Assembly: GCF_000399665.1 (NCBI RefSeq)
Contig: NZ_KB976985.1
Coordinates: 58,309 to 122,308, forward strand
Source: Acinetobacter calcoaceticus ANC 3811
Lineage (GTDB): Bacteria; Pseudomonadota; Gammaproteobacteria; Pseudomonadales; Moraxellaceae
Reading direction: 5' to 3'
Length of the DNA stretch: 64,000 nucleotides
The position numbers and the translations under genes were made by a program. Within the stretch, counting starts at the first letter, position 1. Each line of letters opens with the position of its first letter. The notes beneath the pieces were generated by a model, which saw only the letters and a program-made list of their open reading frames with translations, made no database searches and was not told where the DNA came from. Positions 25,523 to 34,938 of this stretch are shown in pieces.

Positions 25523-26323
25523 ATGAAAAATACCAAAATTAATGCACGTCATCTTATTATCGATTTATTTCTTTCCTCAGCTTATCCTCAGCTCACCATT
25601 AAACAAATATTGATTGCAGCCAAACTTTTTAATATGAGTGACAACGGTATTCGTGTTGCTACGACTCGGCTATTAAATGAAGGCATGATAGAAAGCGTCG
25701 AGCGTGGTATCTATCAACTTTCGCCATCCACCAAAGACTGGGCAAAAGTCATTTTGAATCGTAAAAATGGCATTAAACAGACCAAAGAATGGCAACAGAA
25801 TTATCTGGCAGTATTTACGGGGACATTAGGCCGTATAGATCGGACCGCTTTAAAAAAGAGAGAACATGCTTTACGTCAATTCGGTTTTAGAGAGCTCGAA
25901 ACTGGAATTTATATACGTCCAGACAATTTAGCCTATAGTTTTGAAAAAACATGTGAAGAGCTCGTTTTAGCGGGTCTTGAAAATGAAGCCAAAATTTCTA
26001 TTATTCAAAAATTTGACTCAAAAACAGTTTCGTTAATTCCCTCTTTATGGGATACGAAGCAGCTTGAAAAAAACTATGAAATGTATAGTCAAGATATTCA
26101 AGAATGGCTTTTGAATTATAAAAATTTATCCTTAAACGAGGCCGCCACTCAAGCTTTGTTATTAGGACGTGAAACGATTACCTTACTCATGAATGATCCT
26201 CTGCTACCCCATCCATTTGTTGATGAACATGCCCGCAATCAGTTTGCTCAGAATGTACAGCAGCTCGATTCGATTGGACAAAAGCTGTGGCAGAAAATTT
26301 ATGAAAATGAACTAGCCCATTAA
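25523..26323 (+). CDS. PaaX-like transcriptional regulator
   Basis: 266 residues. A winged helix at the N-terminus (LIIDLFLSSAYPQLTIKQIL, then NGIRVATTRLLNEGMIES) is followed by the PaaX-type central and C-terminal domains (FGFRELETGIYIRPDNL; DPLLPHPFVDE near the end). PaaX represses phenylacetate catabolism when no phenylacetyl-CoA is bound. No paa gene lies nearby. Instead a fatty acid desaturase follows in the same direction 105 bp away, so this family member more likely responds to an acyl-CoA and controls membrane lipid desaturation. That is inferred from gene order. Confidence 0.85.
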   Translation: MKNTKINARHLIIDLFLSSAYPQLTIKQILIAAKLFNMSDNGIRVATTRLLNEGMIESVERGIYQLSPSTKDWAKVILNRKNGIKQTKEWQQNYLAVFTGTLGRIDRTALKKREHALRQFGFRELETGIYIRPDNLAYSFEKTCEELVLAGLENEAKISIIQKFDSKTVSLIPSLWDTKQLEKNYEMYSQDIQEWLLNYKNLSLNEAATQALLLGRETITLLMNDPLLPHPFVDEHARNQFAQNVQQLDSIGQKLWQKIYENELAH

Positions 26324-26428
26324 AGGGCGATTTATTTTTTTACAAACAAATATTACACTTTTTAAAATTTTATGATTATATTGGTAATATAAAATATGGA
26401 TACCAAAATCTGATTTGGGAGAATAAAA

Positions 26429-27421
26429 ATGAATGCACAAGTCAGTGTGACCGATCTCTTTAGCAGAGAAGAAATACAGGAACTCACACAACCCTCAAAT
26501 GCATATGGTGCTTGGGCTGTTGCAAGTACATGGGCTGTTATTGGCGGAACATTTGCCAGCTTAATCATGATGTGGGATTACTTACCGAGCTGGGGCAAAT
26601 TACTTGCTTGCATGCTTGCCTTAGCAATATTGGCTGGTCGCCAGTTATGCCTAGCGATTTTGATGCATGATGCATCACATAAAAGCTTGTTCAAAAATAA
26701 AAAAATAAATGACTTTGTCGGTGAATGGCTATGTGCTCGTCCCATCTGGAATGATCTACAAAAATATCGCGTACATCATGTTCGTCATCATGCAAAAACC
26801 TCTACTCCAGATGATCCCGATCTTTCTTTAGTTTCTGGCTTTCCTGTAAGTAAAAAATCTCTTACTCGTAAATTCTTACGCGACTTAACGGGTATGACGG
26901 GATTAAAGTTTAGCTTTGGTCGGGTGTTAATGGATCTCGATTTAATGAAATGGACGGTTGCAAATGATCAAGTCTGGCTAGACCGAAGTAATAAAGACTT
27001 CGTTGACTATGCTAAAAGTCTTATAAAAAATAGTAGCGGAGCTATTGCAACCAATGTAGCACTCTATGGGGTTTTAAAAGCTTTTGGTCAACAACGGTTT
27101 TATTGGTTATGGCCTTTAGCTTACGTAACACCGTTTCCATTATTTTTAAGAATTCGCTCAATGGCCGAACATGCAGGGATGCAAACGAGCAATACCGCTT
27201 TAACGAATACCCGTACAACACGTGCAGGTTGGATTGCTAGAAGCTTTGTGGCGCCTATTCATGTTAATTACCACATGGAGCACCATTTAATGGCTTCTGT
27301 GCCCTACTTCAAACTGCCGCGTATGCATCGTCTATTGAGAGATCGCGGCCATGTTCCAGCACCACCTAGCTATTTTGAAGTAATTGAATCCCTCTCATCT
27401 AAGCCAGAACAATCTACTTAA
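26429..27421 (+). CDS. Membrane fatty acid desaturase
   Basis: 330 residues with hydrophobic hairpins at about 28-75 and 205-240. The three di-iron histidine boxes are present: His80-DAS-His84, HHVRHH at 116-121, and HMEHH at 282-286. Such enzymes insert a double bond into acyl chains using oxygen and an electron donor. GGGAG precedes the ATG. It follows the PaaX-like regulator, and a desaturase of this type plausibly adjusts membrane fluidity or acts on an imported lipid. An electron-transfer partner is not encoded beside it. Confidence 0.87.
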   Translation: MNAQVSVTDLFSREEIQELTQPSNAYGAWAVASTWAVIGGTFASLIMMWDYLPSWGKLLACMLALAILAGRQLCLAILMHDASHKSLFKNKKINDFVGEWLCARPIWNDLQKYRVHHVRHHAKTSTPDDPDLSLVSGFPVSKKSLTRKFLRDLTGMTGLKFSFGRVLMDLDLMKWTVANDQVWLDRSNKDFVDYAKSLIKNSSGAIATNVALYGVLKAFGQQRFYWLWPLAYVTPFPLFLRIRSMAEHAGMQTSNTALTNTRTTRAGWIARSFVAPIHVNYHMEHHLMASVPYFKLPRMHRLLRDRGHVPAPPSYFEVIESLSSKPEQST

Positions 27422-27463
27422 TTAACTCAAATGATAAACCAAAGGCTATAAATTTATGGCCTT

Positions 27464-28489
27464 TTAACCTAAATCAGCCATTGTATGCTGGGTTTGGAAA
27501 TATTTAGGCGTAACACCCATCCAGCGCTTAAATGCACGGGTAAAGTGAGAAGTCTCGGCATAACCCAGCATTAAAGCCACTTTTTCAATCGACATTTTAT
27601 TTTGAGCTAAAAGTTTCTGAGCATGCTCTTTTTTCAGGGAGTCTACCAAGAGGGTAAAACTAGTGTGATCAAGAGCTAAATAGCGTTGCAGGGTTCGCTC
27701 TGAGATATTCATGATTTGAGCAACTTGCCCAACTTTCAATGCCTCAATCTCCCCATTCAAAAGCAATTTTTCGGCAACTTGTTTGACTTGTCCTTTCCAA
27801 CCACTTTTTAACTTTAATTTTTCTATATCCCGCTTACATTGTGCATTTAACAAAGGCGCTAGCATTGGGTCTGCCGTTAATACAGGCCGTGCTAAATACT
27901 CTTTTGGAAATATCCAACGATTACGCTTTTGGTTAAATAAACAAGTCACAGCCAGTTGAGGACTTATTTGGACAAAACCTATCGGTTCTGGCATTTGTAA
28001 TTCAACTTTTCCTAAATGAGAAAGTCCTGTTAATTTTTTTGCAATTTGAACAAAACCAACTAACAAAAAAATGTTGGCATTTGGACTCAACTGAAATGCA
28101 TCAACAGGCTGATGAATTGACCAATATGCATCATTATTTTCTTGTTTTAATTCTGGTTTAAAAACTTTACAACGTGAGCCAATGAACTGTTCAAGAATTT
28201 TCAGCGCTTCCCCTAAATTTGGAGAAACTATGGCGGCCATTCCGACTGAACCATAACATGAAGCCGTCATGTTTAAAGCTAAATACCCAGCTAATGCTGG
28301 CTCTTTGCATAACTCGATGGCCCGTTCAATAAGCTGATTTAAGAGGTTGAACTCAACATACCAATAAGGCTTTTTTAATTGGTCTAATGTTATTCCACTA
28401 CCATCTAAAAGCTGCTCACCAGAGACACCCCACCGCTTAACAGTCTCAACGATTAAATTAATATAAGTTCCGGGTAATTCTGGATTCAT
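27464..28489 (-). CDS. AraC-family transcriptional regulator
   Basis: 341 residues from ATG 28489; an in-frame TTG at 28507 would add six residues. An N-terminal effector domain of the arabinose-binding-like OruR/ArgR group covers about 15-200. A C-terminal double helix-turn-helix covers about 240-335, with VGQVAQIMNISERTLQRYL and VALMLGYAETSHFTRAFKRW. It is transcribed away from the flavodoxin-fold reductase at 28646, and the 156-bp gap is a natural place for its operator. The inducer is unknown. Confidence 0.87.
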   Translation of the reverse strand: MNPELPGTYINLIVETVKRWGVSGEQLLDGSGITLDQLKKPYWYVEFNLLNQLIERAIELCKEPALAGYLALNMTASCYGSVGMAAIVSPNLGEALKILEQFIGSRCKVFKPELKQENNDAYWSIHQPVDAFQLSPNANIFLLVGFVQIAKKLTGLSHLGKVELQMPEPIGFVQISPQLAVTCLFNQKRNRWIFPKEYLARPVLTADPMLAPLLNAQCKRDIEKLKLKSGWKGQVKQVAEKLLLNGEIEALKVGQVAQIMNISERTLQRYLALDHTSFTLLVDSLKKEHAQKLLAQNKMSIEKVALMLGYAETSHFTRAFKRWMGVTPKYFQTQHTMADLG

Positions 28490-28645
28490 GAGCAACCCAA
28501 TGAGCAAAATAAAATGGCGCGAAATGGTAAAAACTGTCAGTTCATGAACTATGCCATGCTTTTAAATTGATGCATAGTTATTCAAAACAAAATCTGCTGA
28601 ATTGCACTAGACAGCAAAATTTCTGAAAAGAATACAGGTCACCTT

Positions 28646-29344
28646 ATGAATATTCTGATCGTCCATGCTCATCCAGAACCACAGTCTTTTACTGCTGCGC
28701 TAAAAAGTACAGCCAAGCAAACCTTAGAAAAATTGGGGCACACAGTAGAGGTTTCAGATTTATATGCCATGCAATTTAACCCTGTTGCATCCAAAGAGGA
28801 TTTTCTAGAGCTCAACCAACCTGATTATTTTAACTATGCCCTCGAACAAAGAAATGCCAGTAAAAATCAACTTCTTGCTCCAGATATTCAAGCAGAAATT
28901 GAAAAAGTAAAAAAAGCTGATTTAGTTATTTTAAATTTCCCACTTTATTGGACATCTGTGCCAGCAATTTTAAAGGGCTGGATTGATCGTGTGTTTGTCT
29001 CTGGACTTTTTTATGGGGGCAAGCGGTTTTACAACCACGGCGGCATGGCAGGTAAAAAAGCGATGTTGTGCTTAACACTCGGTGGTAGAACACACATGTT
29101 TGGAGAGAACTCAATTCACGGTCCAATTGAAAATTATTTATCACCAATTCAACGTGGTACTTTGGCATATGCCGGCTTTGAAGTTTTACCGCCATTCATT
29201 GCCTACCATGTCCCCTACATTAGCCAAGAAGCACGAGAAACCCTTCTCGAAGATTATGCAACTTATCTGATCCATCTAGACAAGCTTGAACCACTAAAAT
29301 TTCCGAAGCTTGAGCAATTTGATGAAAAACTATATCCACTCTAA
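28646..29344 (+). CDS. NAD(P)H dehydrogenase (quinone), flavodoxin-like fold
   Basis: 232 residues. The N-terminus MNILIVHAHPEPQSFTAAL and the NFPLYWTSVPAILKGWIDRV segment (near 92-111) are typical of the NQO1/KefF/MdaB flavodoxin-like family that binds FAD or FMN and performs two-electron quinone reduction. The active-site GGR segment (TLGGRTHMFG) is present. It is divergent from an AraC regulator that probably controls it, and it ends at a hairpin terminator. No Kef potassium channel is nearby, so a detoxifying quinone reductase role is more likely than an ancillary one. Confidence 0.87.
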   Translation: MNILIVHAHPEPQSFTAALKSTAKQTLEKLGHTVEVSDLYAMQFNPVASKEDFLELNQPDYFNYALEQRNASKNQLLAPDIQAEIEKVKKADLVILNFPLYWTSVPAILKGWIDRVFVSGLFYGGKRFYNHGGMAGKKAMLCLTLGGRTHMFGENSIHGPIENYLSPIQRGTLAYAGFEVLPPFIAYHVPYISQEARETLLEDYATYLIHLDKLEPLKFPKLEQFDEKLYPL

Positions 29345-29360
29345 CGCTGTGTTTTAGCTC

Positions 29361-29396
29361 TAAAGATAGAATAGTCGCATCTATCTTTATATTTTT
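29361..29396 (+). terminator. Terminator of the quinone reductase gene
   Basis: A perfect 10-bp stem (taaagataga / tctatcttta) followed by tattttt, 16 bp after the stop. Confidence 0.75.
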
Positions 29397-29945
29397 GGTT
29401 ATTCTTTCTAATAGTCTATCCCAAGCAGGGAGATCAAAATCCCTCAAAAAATAGATCAAATGGTAAAAAAAACTAAGGTAAACTTTTTTATAAAATTAAG
29501 AATATAAAAGTTAATCAATAATATACAGATGTAGAGAAACTAGACTTATCAACTAAAAATGACAACTAATACGCATTTCACAATCAATTAATTCATATTT
29601 TTACAAAAAAATCTTTGACCATTTTTCTTGGATTTGTGACAGAAATGTCACTACAGCAAACTGGTTTATTGATAGATTAAAAATATAAATATCAATAAAT
29701 TAAAATAATTTAATAATGAAAATATTCCTTCATATTTCATCCATTATTGGCACTATTTGTATAAAAAGTGAGTACTCCTCAGTTCATATAACAGATTTAC
29801 TCTTATTGTAATTATGCTATTTTTGTTACATGGAGTTATCAAAGCTTTTATAAGTTGTAATTAGAAGCTTTGAAGGCAACACAGTTTAAACGGTTTAACT
29901 CTGTTACTTTTAAAAAAATGTCTTGAAGTTCAAGGAAAGATTAAA
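29397..29945. other. Long leader region upstream of the FadL-like gene
   Basis: About 550 bp with no convincing gene. A short perfect dyad GTGACA-gaaa-TGTCAC lies at 29636-29651 and may be an operator. An A/T-rich stretch follows it. The distance to the porin start suggests a long 5' untranslated region or a distal regulatory site. Confidence 0.45.
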
Positions 29946-31445
29946 ATGAAATTAAAACATCTGAGCACTGCAATGATTTTAGCAACGCTGCCTGCAACTG
30001 GGGTTTTTGCAGCAGCATTGGATCGCTCTGGACAATCAATGTCTGCTTTTTTGCAGCCTAATAATTACTTTGAAGCTGGTATTTCTGTTTTAGACCCAGA
30101 TGTAGCGGGTAAAGAAGCTGGTACAAGTGCAACGCGCCGTGATATTGGCGATATGGGTAATGATTACTATTTCCCAAATGCTGCATTAAAACTGCAACTT
30201 AATGATAAATTCTCATTTGGTATACTATACGATCAACCATTCGGCGCAGATGCTGAATATTCTGGAAAAAATGTATTTGTATCAGATAGCACCAATACAA
30301 TTTTAGCTCCTGAAAAATTAGATACTATTCGTACCAGCACTATTGATACAACATTTAATGGATTAACTGCCGACCAACGTGTCGGTGCTATTCTAAAAGC
30401 CCAAGGAGTTGACTTAACCTCTGCTGCTGGAAAAGCACAATTTGATGCAACGTTAAATGCCTACAATAATAATCCCACCACTAAAGCTGCTATCGATGCA
30501 GGTGTAAAACAAGGTGTTGCAGAAAAAGTTGACGCTGGTTTAGCACAAGTTAATGGTTTGCTTGGTAAGGGTGGCACTAAAGTTAAAGTTGATACCCAGA
30601 ACTTAGCAATGGTTTTCGGTTTTCAACCAAATCAAAACTGGAACTTCTATGCAGGTGGTGTGTATCAAACCATTAAAGGAAATATCAACCTCCGTGGTCA
30701 AGCTTACAGTATCTACAATGGTTATGACGCAGATATTAAAGAAACAGGTGGTGCGGGTTGGTTAGCAGGTTTCGCTTATCAAATTCCTGAAATTGCATTA
30801 AAAGCATCTTTAACGTATCGCTCTGAAATTGACCATGACGTCAATATTCGTGAAAACTTACCTACACTTCCGGCTCTTTCACTATTAGGGCAAGCTGCAG
30901 CTGGTGACGCAATTAAAAATAGCTCAGCAGATACCACAATTACCACGCCTCAATCAGTTAACTTTGATTTCCAAACAGGAATCATGGCTGACACTGTTGC
31001 CTTTGCCAACATACGTTGGGTGAATTGGAAAGATTTCTCTGTTCAACCATACAAATTTGGACAACTATCAAAAGTTGTAGGTCCAATTGTCAACCGTCCA
31101 AATGGTTTTGATTTAGTGAGTTATGCAGATGACCAATGGACAGTGACTACAGGTGTTGGTCGCAAACTTAATGACAAATGGGCTGGTAACGTTTCTGTAG
31201 GTTGGGACTCTGGTGCAGGTAATCCCATCACAACTCTAGGTCCAACAGAAGGTTATTGGAACGTAGGTTTAGGTCTTCAATATAGCCCGACTCCTCAAAC
31301 ATTTATTGCTGGTGGTGTAAAATACTTCTGGTTAGGCGATGCTAATGCTCAAACTGGTGCACAAGCTGGTGGTGATGAATATGTTGCAGAGTTTTCTGAC
31401 AACAACGCAATCGCTTATGGTTTAAAACTTGGTTATAAATTCTAA
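29946..31445 (+). CDS. Outer-membrane transporter, FadL/TodX family
   Basis: 499 residues. A signal peptide ends near TGVFAA (about residue 22), then comes the hydrophobic hatch region (LDRSGQSMSAFLQPNNYFEAG) and a 14-strand barrel ending YGLKLGYKF with terminal phenylalanine. FadL proteins carry long-chain fatty acids or other hydrophobic compounds across the outer membrane. An extended alanine-rich segment at about 110-205 (ADQRVGAILKAQGVDL and following) is larger than in E. coli FadL and is probably an extracellular loop. A WS/DGAT and lipid enzymes occur elsewhere in the window. The gene stands alone with a strong terminator. Confidence 0.88.
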   Translation: MKLKHLSTAMILATLPATGVFAAALDRSGQSMSAFLQPNNYFEAGISVLDPDVAGKEAGTSATRRDIGDMGNDYYFPNAALKLQLNDKFSFGILYDQPFGADAEYSGKNVFVSDSTNTILAPEKLDTIRTSTIDTTFNGLTADQRVGAILKAQGVDLTSAAGKAQFDATLNAYNNNPTTKAAIDAGVKQGVAEKVDAGLAQVNGLLGKGGTKVKVDTQNLAMVFGFQPNQNWNFYAGGVYQTIKGNINLRGQAYSIYNGYDADIKETGGAGWLAGFAYQIPEIALKASLTYRSEIDHDVNIRENLPTLPALSLLGQAAAGDAIKNSSADTTITTPQSVNFDFQTGIMADTVAFANIRWVNWKDFSVQPYKFGQLSKVVGPIVNRPNGFDLVSYADDQWTVTTGVGRKLNDKWAGNVSVGWDSGAGNPITTLGPTEGYWNVGLGLQYSPTPQTFIAGGVKYFWLGDANAQTGAQAGGDEYVAEFSDNNAIAYGLKLGYKF

Positions 31446-31464
31446 GTTCAAAACTCATTTATAT

Positions 31465-31491
31465 AAAAAAGGCGCTTAAAGCGCCTTTTTT
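31465..31491. terminator. Bidirectional terminator, FadL-like gene / thrH
   Basis: aaaaaaggcgct / agcgcctttttt with a 3-nt loop sits between the convergent genes, and T-runs are present on both strands. Confidence 0.85.
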
Positions 31492-31503
31492 ATTATTTAT
31501 TTC

Positions 31504-32121
31504 TTATGCTGGAATGCTACGATTTGAAACTGAACGGATTGCTTCTTTTAATGCATCATAGCCATGGATAGCTGGGAACTGCGGGAACTCAGCAATCACG
31601 TTTGCAGGTGCATCAAATAAGAAACCATGGTCAGCTTCACCCAACATCGTTGTATCGTTATATGAATCACCAGCTGCAATTACGCGGAAATTTAAACCAT
31701 GGAGTGCCTTAACCGACTCACGTTTTTGATCTGGTTGGCGTAGTTTATAAGCCGTAATCATTCCCTCTTCATCTGTCTCTAATTTATGACAGAAAATTGT
31801 TGGCCATCCTAATTGCTTCATTAAAGGATGAGCAAACTCATAGAAGGTATCTGACAGAATCACGAGTTGGAAATGTGTACTCACCCATTCAACAAATTCT
31901 TTTGCGCCTGGTAGAGGCCCCATCTCCGCAATAACTTCTTGAATGTCATTTAAGCCTAGACCGTGTTGTTTTAAAATATTCAGACGCTGAGTCATTAAAA
32001 CATCATAATCCGGAATATCACGAGTTGTCGCCTCGAGTTCTTTAATCCCTGTTTTTTTAGCGAAATTGATCCAGATTTCAGGAACTAAAACCCCTTCAAG
32101 ATCTAGGCATACGATTTCCAT
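31504..32121 (-). CDS. thrH: Phosphoserine phosphatase / homoserine phosphotransferase ThrH
   Basis: 205 residues from ATG 32121, with GGAAG 5 nt upstream; an upstream ATG at 32133 adds four residues without a better site. The HAD-family motifs read: DLEGVLVPE near 6-14 with the unusual glutamate (DLEGV) of ThrH, LSDTFYEF near 91-98, and AGDSYNDTTML near 151-161. ThrH of Pseudomonas aeruginosa has the same length and dephosphorylates phosphoserine while it can transfer the phosphate to homoserine. It is divergent from cysH, so serine/threonine and sulphur assimilation genes share the promoter region. Confidence 0.92.
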   Translation of the reverse strand: MEIVCLDLEGVLVPEIWINFAKKTGIKELEATTRDIPDYDVLMTQRLNILKQHGLGLNDIQEVIAEMGPLPGAKEFVEWVSTHFQLVILSDTFYEFAHPLMKQLGWPTIFCHKLETDEEGMITAYKLRQPDQKRESVKALHGLNFRVIAAGDSYNDTTMLGEADHGFLFDAPANVIAEFPQFPAIHGYDALKEAIRSVSNRSIPA

Positions 32122-32305
32122 GAATGCTTCCAACGTTGGTTAAAAATTGCTGTATCATACCACTAAGATTTTCAGTTTTGCGTTGTTATTGATCAAATCA
32201 ATTTTATTCATAAGGATCGAAATTAAAGTGCTAAGCAGTTTATCAACTATCCTTTAGAATATTTTTCATAACTCAATGCGCCCAAGCCTTTTGCCAGGAA
32301 CACAC

Positions 32306-33040
32306 ATGACCGTTATTCCGACTATTGATATCGTAGATGCTCTTGCTGCTGAATATGCAACCAAAAGCCCTCGAGAAATTTTAGAACTTGCCTTAAGCCA
32401 ACAAGGTGAAATCGCAATTTCTTTTTCGGGAGCAGAAGATGTTGTTTTAATTGATATTGCTTCACGTTTGGGTAAGCCATTCCGTGTCTTTAGTCTCGAC
32501 ACTGGCCGACTGCATGCCGAAACTTATCAATTTATTGAAACTGTCCGTAAACACTACAATATCAATATCGAAATTTGTTTCCCTGAATCTGAAGCTGTTC
32601 AAAACATGGTAAACGAAAAAGGTTTATTCAGCTTTTTTACAGATGGGCACCAAGAATGTTGTGGTATTCGAAAAGTTCAGCCATTACGTAAAAAACTTGC
32701 AACTCTAGATGGCTGGATTACAGGTCAGCGTAAAGATCAAAGTCCTGGTACACGTACAGAAATTCCAGTAGTACAAGCTGACGTAGGTTTCTCTGGTCCA
32801 GATAAGCAACTCATTAAATATAATCCTTTAGCGAACTGGACAAGTGCCGAAGTATGGAGCTACATCCGTATGATGGAAATTCCATATAACCCTCTTCACG
32901 AACGTGGTTTTGTTTCTATTGGCTGTGAACCGTGTACACGAGCTGTATTACCGAACCAACATGAGCGTGAAGGACGCTGGTGGTGGGAAGAAGCGACTCA
33001 AAAAGAGTGCGGATTGCATGCAGGCAACATGAAAAAGTAG
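32306..33040 (+). CDS. cysH: Adenylylsulfate/phosphoadenylylsulfate reductase CysH
   Basis: 244 residues from ATG 32306, with AGGA 9 nt upstream. An ATG-containing extension from 32276 adds ten residues and lacks a ribosome binding site. The nucleotide-binding SFSGAED is at 39-45. Cysteine pairs Cys118-Cys119 (ECCGIRKV) and Cys207-x-x-Cys210 (GCEPCTR) mark the 4Fe-4S-containing type that reduces APS, and Cys235 in KECGLH is the catalytic residue. The product is sulfite for cysteine synthesis. The other cys genes are not in the window. Confidence 0.93.
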   Translation: MTVIPTIDIVDALAAEYATKSPREILELALSQQGEIAISFSGAEDVVLIDIASRLGKPFRVFSLDTGRLHAETYQFIETVRKHYNINIEICFPESEAVQNMVNEKGLFSFFTDGHQECCGIRKVQPLRKKLATLDGWITGQRKDQSPGTRTEIPVVQADVGFSGPDKQLIKYNPLANWTSAEVWSYIRMMEIPYNPLHERGFVSIGCEPCTRAVLPNQHEREGRWWWEEATQKECGLHAGNMKK

Positions 33041-33049
33041 TTTGTTATC

Positions 33050-33080
33050 AAAAAACCACTGCTAAATCAGTGGTTTTTTT
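33050..33080 (+). terminator. Terminator of cysH
   Basis: aaaaaaccactg / cagtggtttttt with a 6-nt loop and a T-run, 10 bp after the stop. Confidence 0.85.
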
Positions 33081-33211
33081 TATGTCATGTTACGTACACA
33101 AAGTCATATTTTATCTACTCTAAACGCTATATACTTAATTTTACGGTTCTATAATTCTAATAAGAGCTCAGATAAGGGCTTCTTAGAAAAATGCATGAGG
33201 CACAATGATTT

Positions 33212-34597
33212 ATGCGTCCATTACACCCAATTGATTTCATTTTTCTGTCACTTGAAAAAAGACAGCAACCCATGCATGTCGGTGGATTATTTTTATTTGA
33301 AATTCCTGAAAATGCACCTGAAACTTTTGTACATGATTTAGTAGAAGATATTAAACGTTCAAAAAGTATTCCTATTCCGCCCTTCAATAACCGTTTAAAT
33401 GGTCTATTTTGGGATGAGGATGAAGAGTTTGATATCGATCATCACTTTCGCCACATTGCTCTGCCTCATCCTGGCCGTATTCGTGAACTTCTGGTTTATA
33501 TTTCACAGCAGCATAGTTCATTAATTGATCGCGCAAAGCCTCTTTGGACTTGTGACATTATTGAAGGAATCGAAGGCAATCGTTTTGCCATGTATTTTAA
33601 AATCCATCATGCAATGGTCGATGGCGTTGCGGGTATGCGTTTGATCGAGAAATCACTGTCAAAAACACCTGAAGAGAAACACGTGGTTCCTTTATGGTGT
33701 GTTGAGAGCAAAAGAATTAAACGCCTAAAAGTGCCGACGCCAAGTACAAGTAAAATTAAAAATATTTTAGGCGGTATCAAGTCTCAACTCGATATAGCTC
33801 CTAAAGTCATGCAAGAGTTATCGCAAACTATATTTAAAGAAATGGGCAAAAATCCTGATTATGTTTCTACCTTTCAGGCGCCAGTGTCGATTTTGAATCA
33901 AAGAGTAAGTGCTTCACGTCGCTTTGCAGCCCAATCCTTTGAATTGAGCCGCCTTAGAAAGATTTCAAAAGTATTAGGCGTGACAATTAATGATGTTGTG
34001 CTGGCAGTATGTTCTGGTGCTTTACGTGAATATTTGATTAGTCAAAATAGCTTACCTAAAAAGCCTCTTATTGCGATGGTTCCAGCTTCATTACGCACCG
34101 ATGATTCTGATATGAGTAACCGGATTACCATGATTCTGGCAAATTTAGGAACTCATAAAGACCAACCGTTAGAACGTTTAGAAATCATTCGTCGCAGCAT
34201 GCAAAATTCAAAGCAACGCTTTAGCCGTATGACTGCGAATGAAATTTTAAATTATAGTGCGGTTGTTTATGGTCCTGCAGGATTAAACATCATGTCAGGA
34301 ATGCTTCCTAAGCGTCAGGCGTTCAATTTAGTCATTTCCAATGTACCAGGGCCACGTGAGCCGCTTTATTGGAATGGCGCGAAATTAGACGCTCTCTACC
34401 CTGCTTCGATTGTCATGGATGGACAGGCTTTAAATATTACCATGACCAGTTATTTAGATAAGCTTGAAGTTGGATTAACGGCTTGTCGAAATGCTTTGCC
34501 AAAAATGCAAAACCTTTTAACTCATTTAGAAGATGAGATTCAACGTTTTGAAGAAATTATTGCAGAGAAGCAGCTGAAACATCATTCAGCAAGTTAG
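33212..34597 (+). CDS. Wax ester synthase / diacylglycerol acyltransferase (WS/DGAT)
   Basis: 461 residues. The condensation-type active site is HHAMVDG at 132-138 (His132, His133, Asp137). The start MRPLHPIDFIFLSLEKRQQPMHVGGL and the segment NLVISNVPGPREPLYWNGA near 370-388 are typical of the Acinetobacter bifunctional enzyme. It esterifies acyl-CoA with fatty alcohols to wax esters and, less efficiently, with diacylglycerol to triacylglycerol, giving storage lipid at the membrane. The gene is alone between cysH and the small 57-residue gene. Its terminator also serves the opposite strand. Confidence 0.93.
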   Translation: MRPLHPIDFIFLSLEKRQQPMHVGGLFLFEIPENAPETFVHDLVEDIKRSKSIPIPPFNNRLNGLFWDEDEEFDIDHHFRHIALPHPGRIRELLVYISQQHSSLIDRAKPLWTCDIIEGIEGNRFAMYFKIHHAMVDGVAGMRLIEKSLSKTPEEKHVVPLWCVESKRIKRLKVPTPSTSKIKNILGGIKSQLDIAPKVMQELSQTIFKEMGKNPDYVSTFQAPVSILNQRVSASRRFAAQSFELSRLRKISKVLGVTINDVVLAVCSGALREYLISQNSLPKKPLIAMVPASLRTDDSDMSNRITMILANLGTHKDQPLERLEIIRRSMQNSKQRFSRMTANEILNYSAVVYGPAGLNIMSGMLPKRQAFNLVISNVPGPREPLYWNGAKLDALYPASIVMDGQALNITMTSYLDKLEVGLTACRNALPKMQNLLTHLEDEIQRFEEIIAEKQLKHHSAS

Positions 34598-34603
34598 AAA
34601 AAC

Positions 34604-34634
34604 TAAGGGGCTTTGAAACGGCCCCTTATTTTTT
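34604..34634. terminator. Bidirectional terminator, WS/DGAT / small protein
   Basis: taaggggc / gcccctta with a 9-nt loop, then T residues. The right arm contains the stop codon of the small minus-strand gene. Confidence 0.75.
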
Positions 34635-34799
34635 GATTGTGCGGCACTGGTTAAGCAACTGATGACATACTGAACGAATCATTGCAGTTGTGATCGGTAC
34701 TTCTTTACCTTGGTCATTCAACATATAGCAGCTATTTACTGGCGTGCTTTCTAAAACATGTTTAAGACCGTTGCTAATTAGGTTTTCACTTACATTCAT
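34626..34799 (-). CDS. Small protein, 57 residues, PA1571-like
   Basis: Not in the long-ORF list but well supported. It starts at ATG 34799 with AGAGG 8 nt upstream, has a clean frame of 57 codons, and its stop lies in the arm of a terminator. The sequence begins MNVSENLISNGLKHVLESTP and its core is YMLNDQGKEVPITTAMIRSV. This resembles the small uncharacterised PA1571 family, in which a conserved 'DG..VPIT..MI' stretch is repeated. No signal peptide or membrane helix is seen. The function is unknown. Gamma-proteobacterial relatives are usually solitary genes, as here. Confidence 0.7.
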   Translation of the reverse strand: MNVSENLISNGLKHVLESTPVNSCYMLNDQGKEVPITTAMIRSVCHQLLNQCRTIKK

Positions 34800-34902
34800 G
34801 GGTTATACCTCTTATTGTTTGCTAAGACGTTAAATAGGGAGAACGTCTACGGCTACTGTATGTAAGTAGTATTTAAAATTCATGAATGAAAGTAAAATTT
34901 CA

Positions 34903-34937
34903 GTTGTAACAAGGATTAAGCGATATCTTGTTACAAC
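34903..34937 (-). terminator. Hairpin downstream of rng
   Basis: A perfect 11-bp inverted repeat (gttgtaacaag / cttgttacaac) with a 13-nt loop just past the rng stop. The minus-strand T-run is weak (tgaaattttact), so termination is only likely. Confidence 0.5.
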
Positions 34938-34938
34938 T

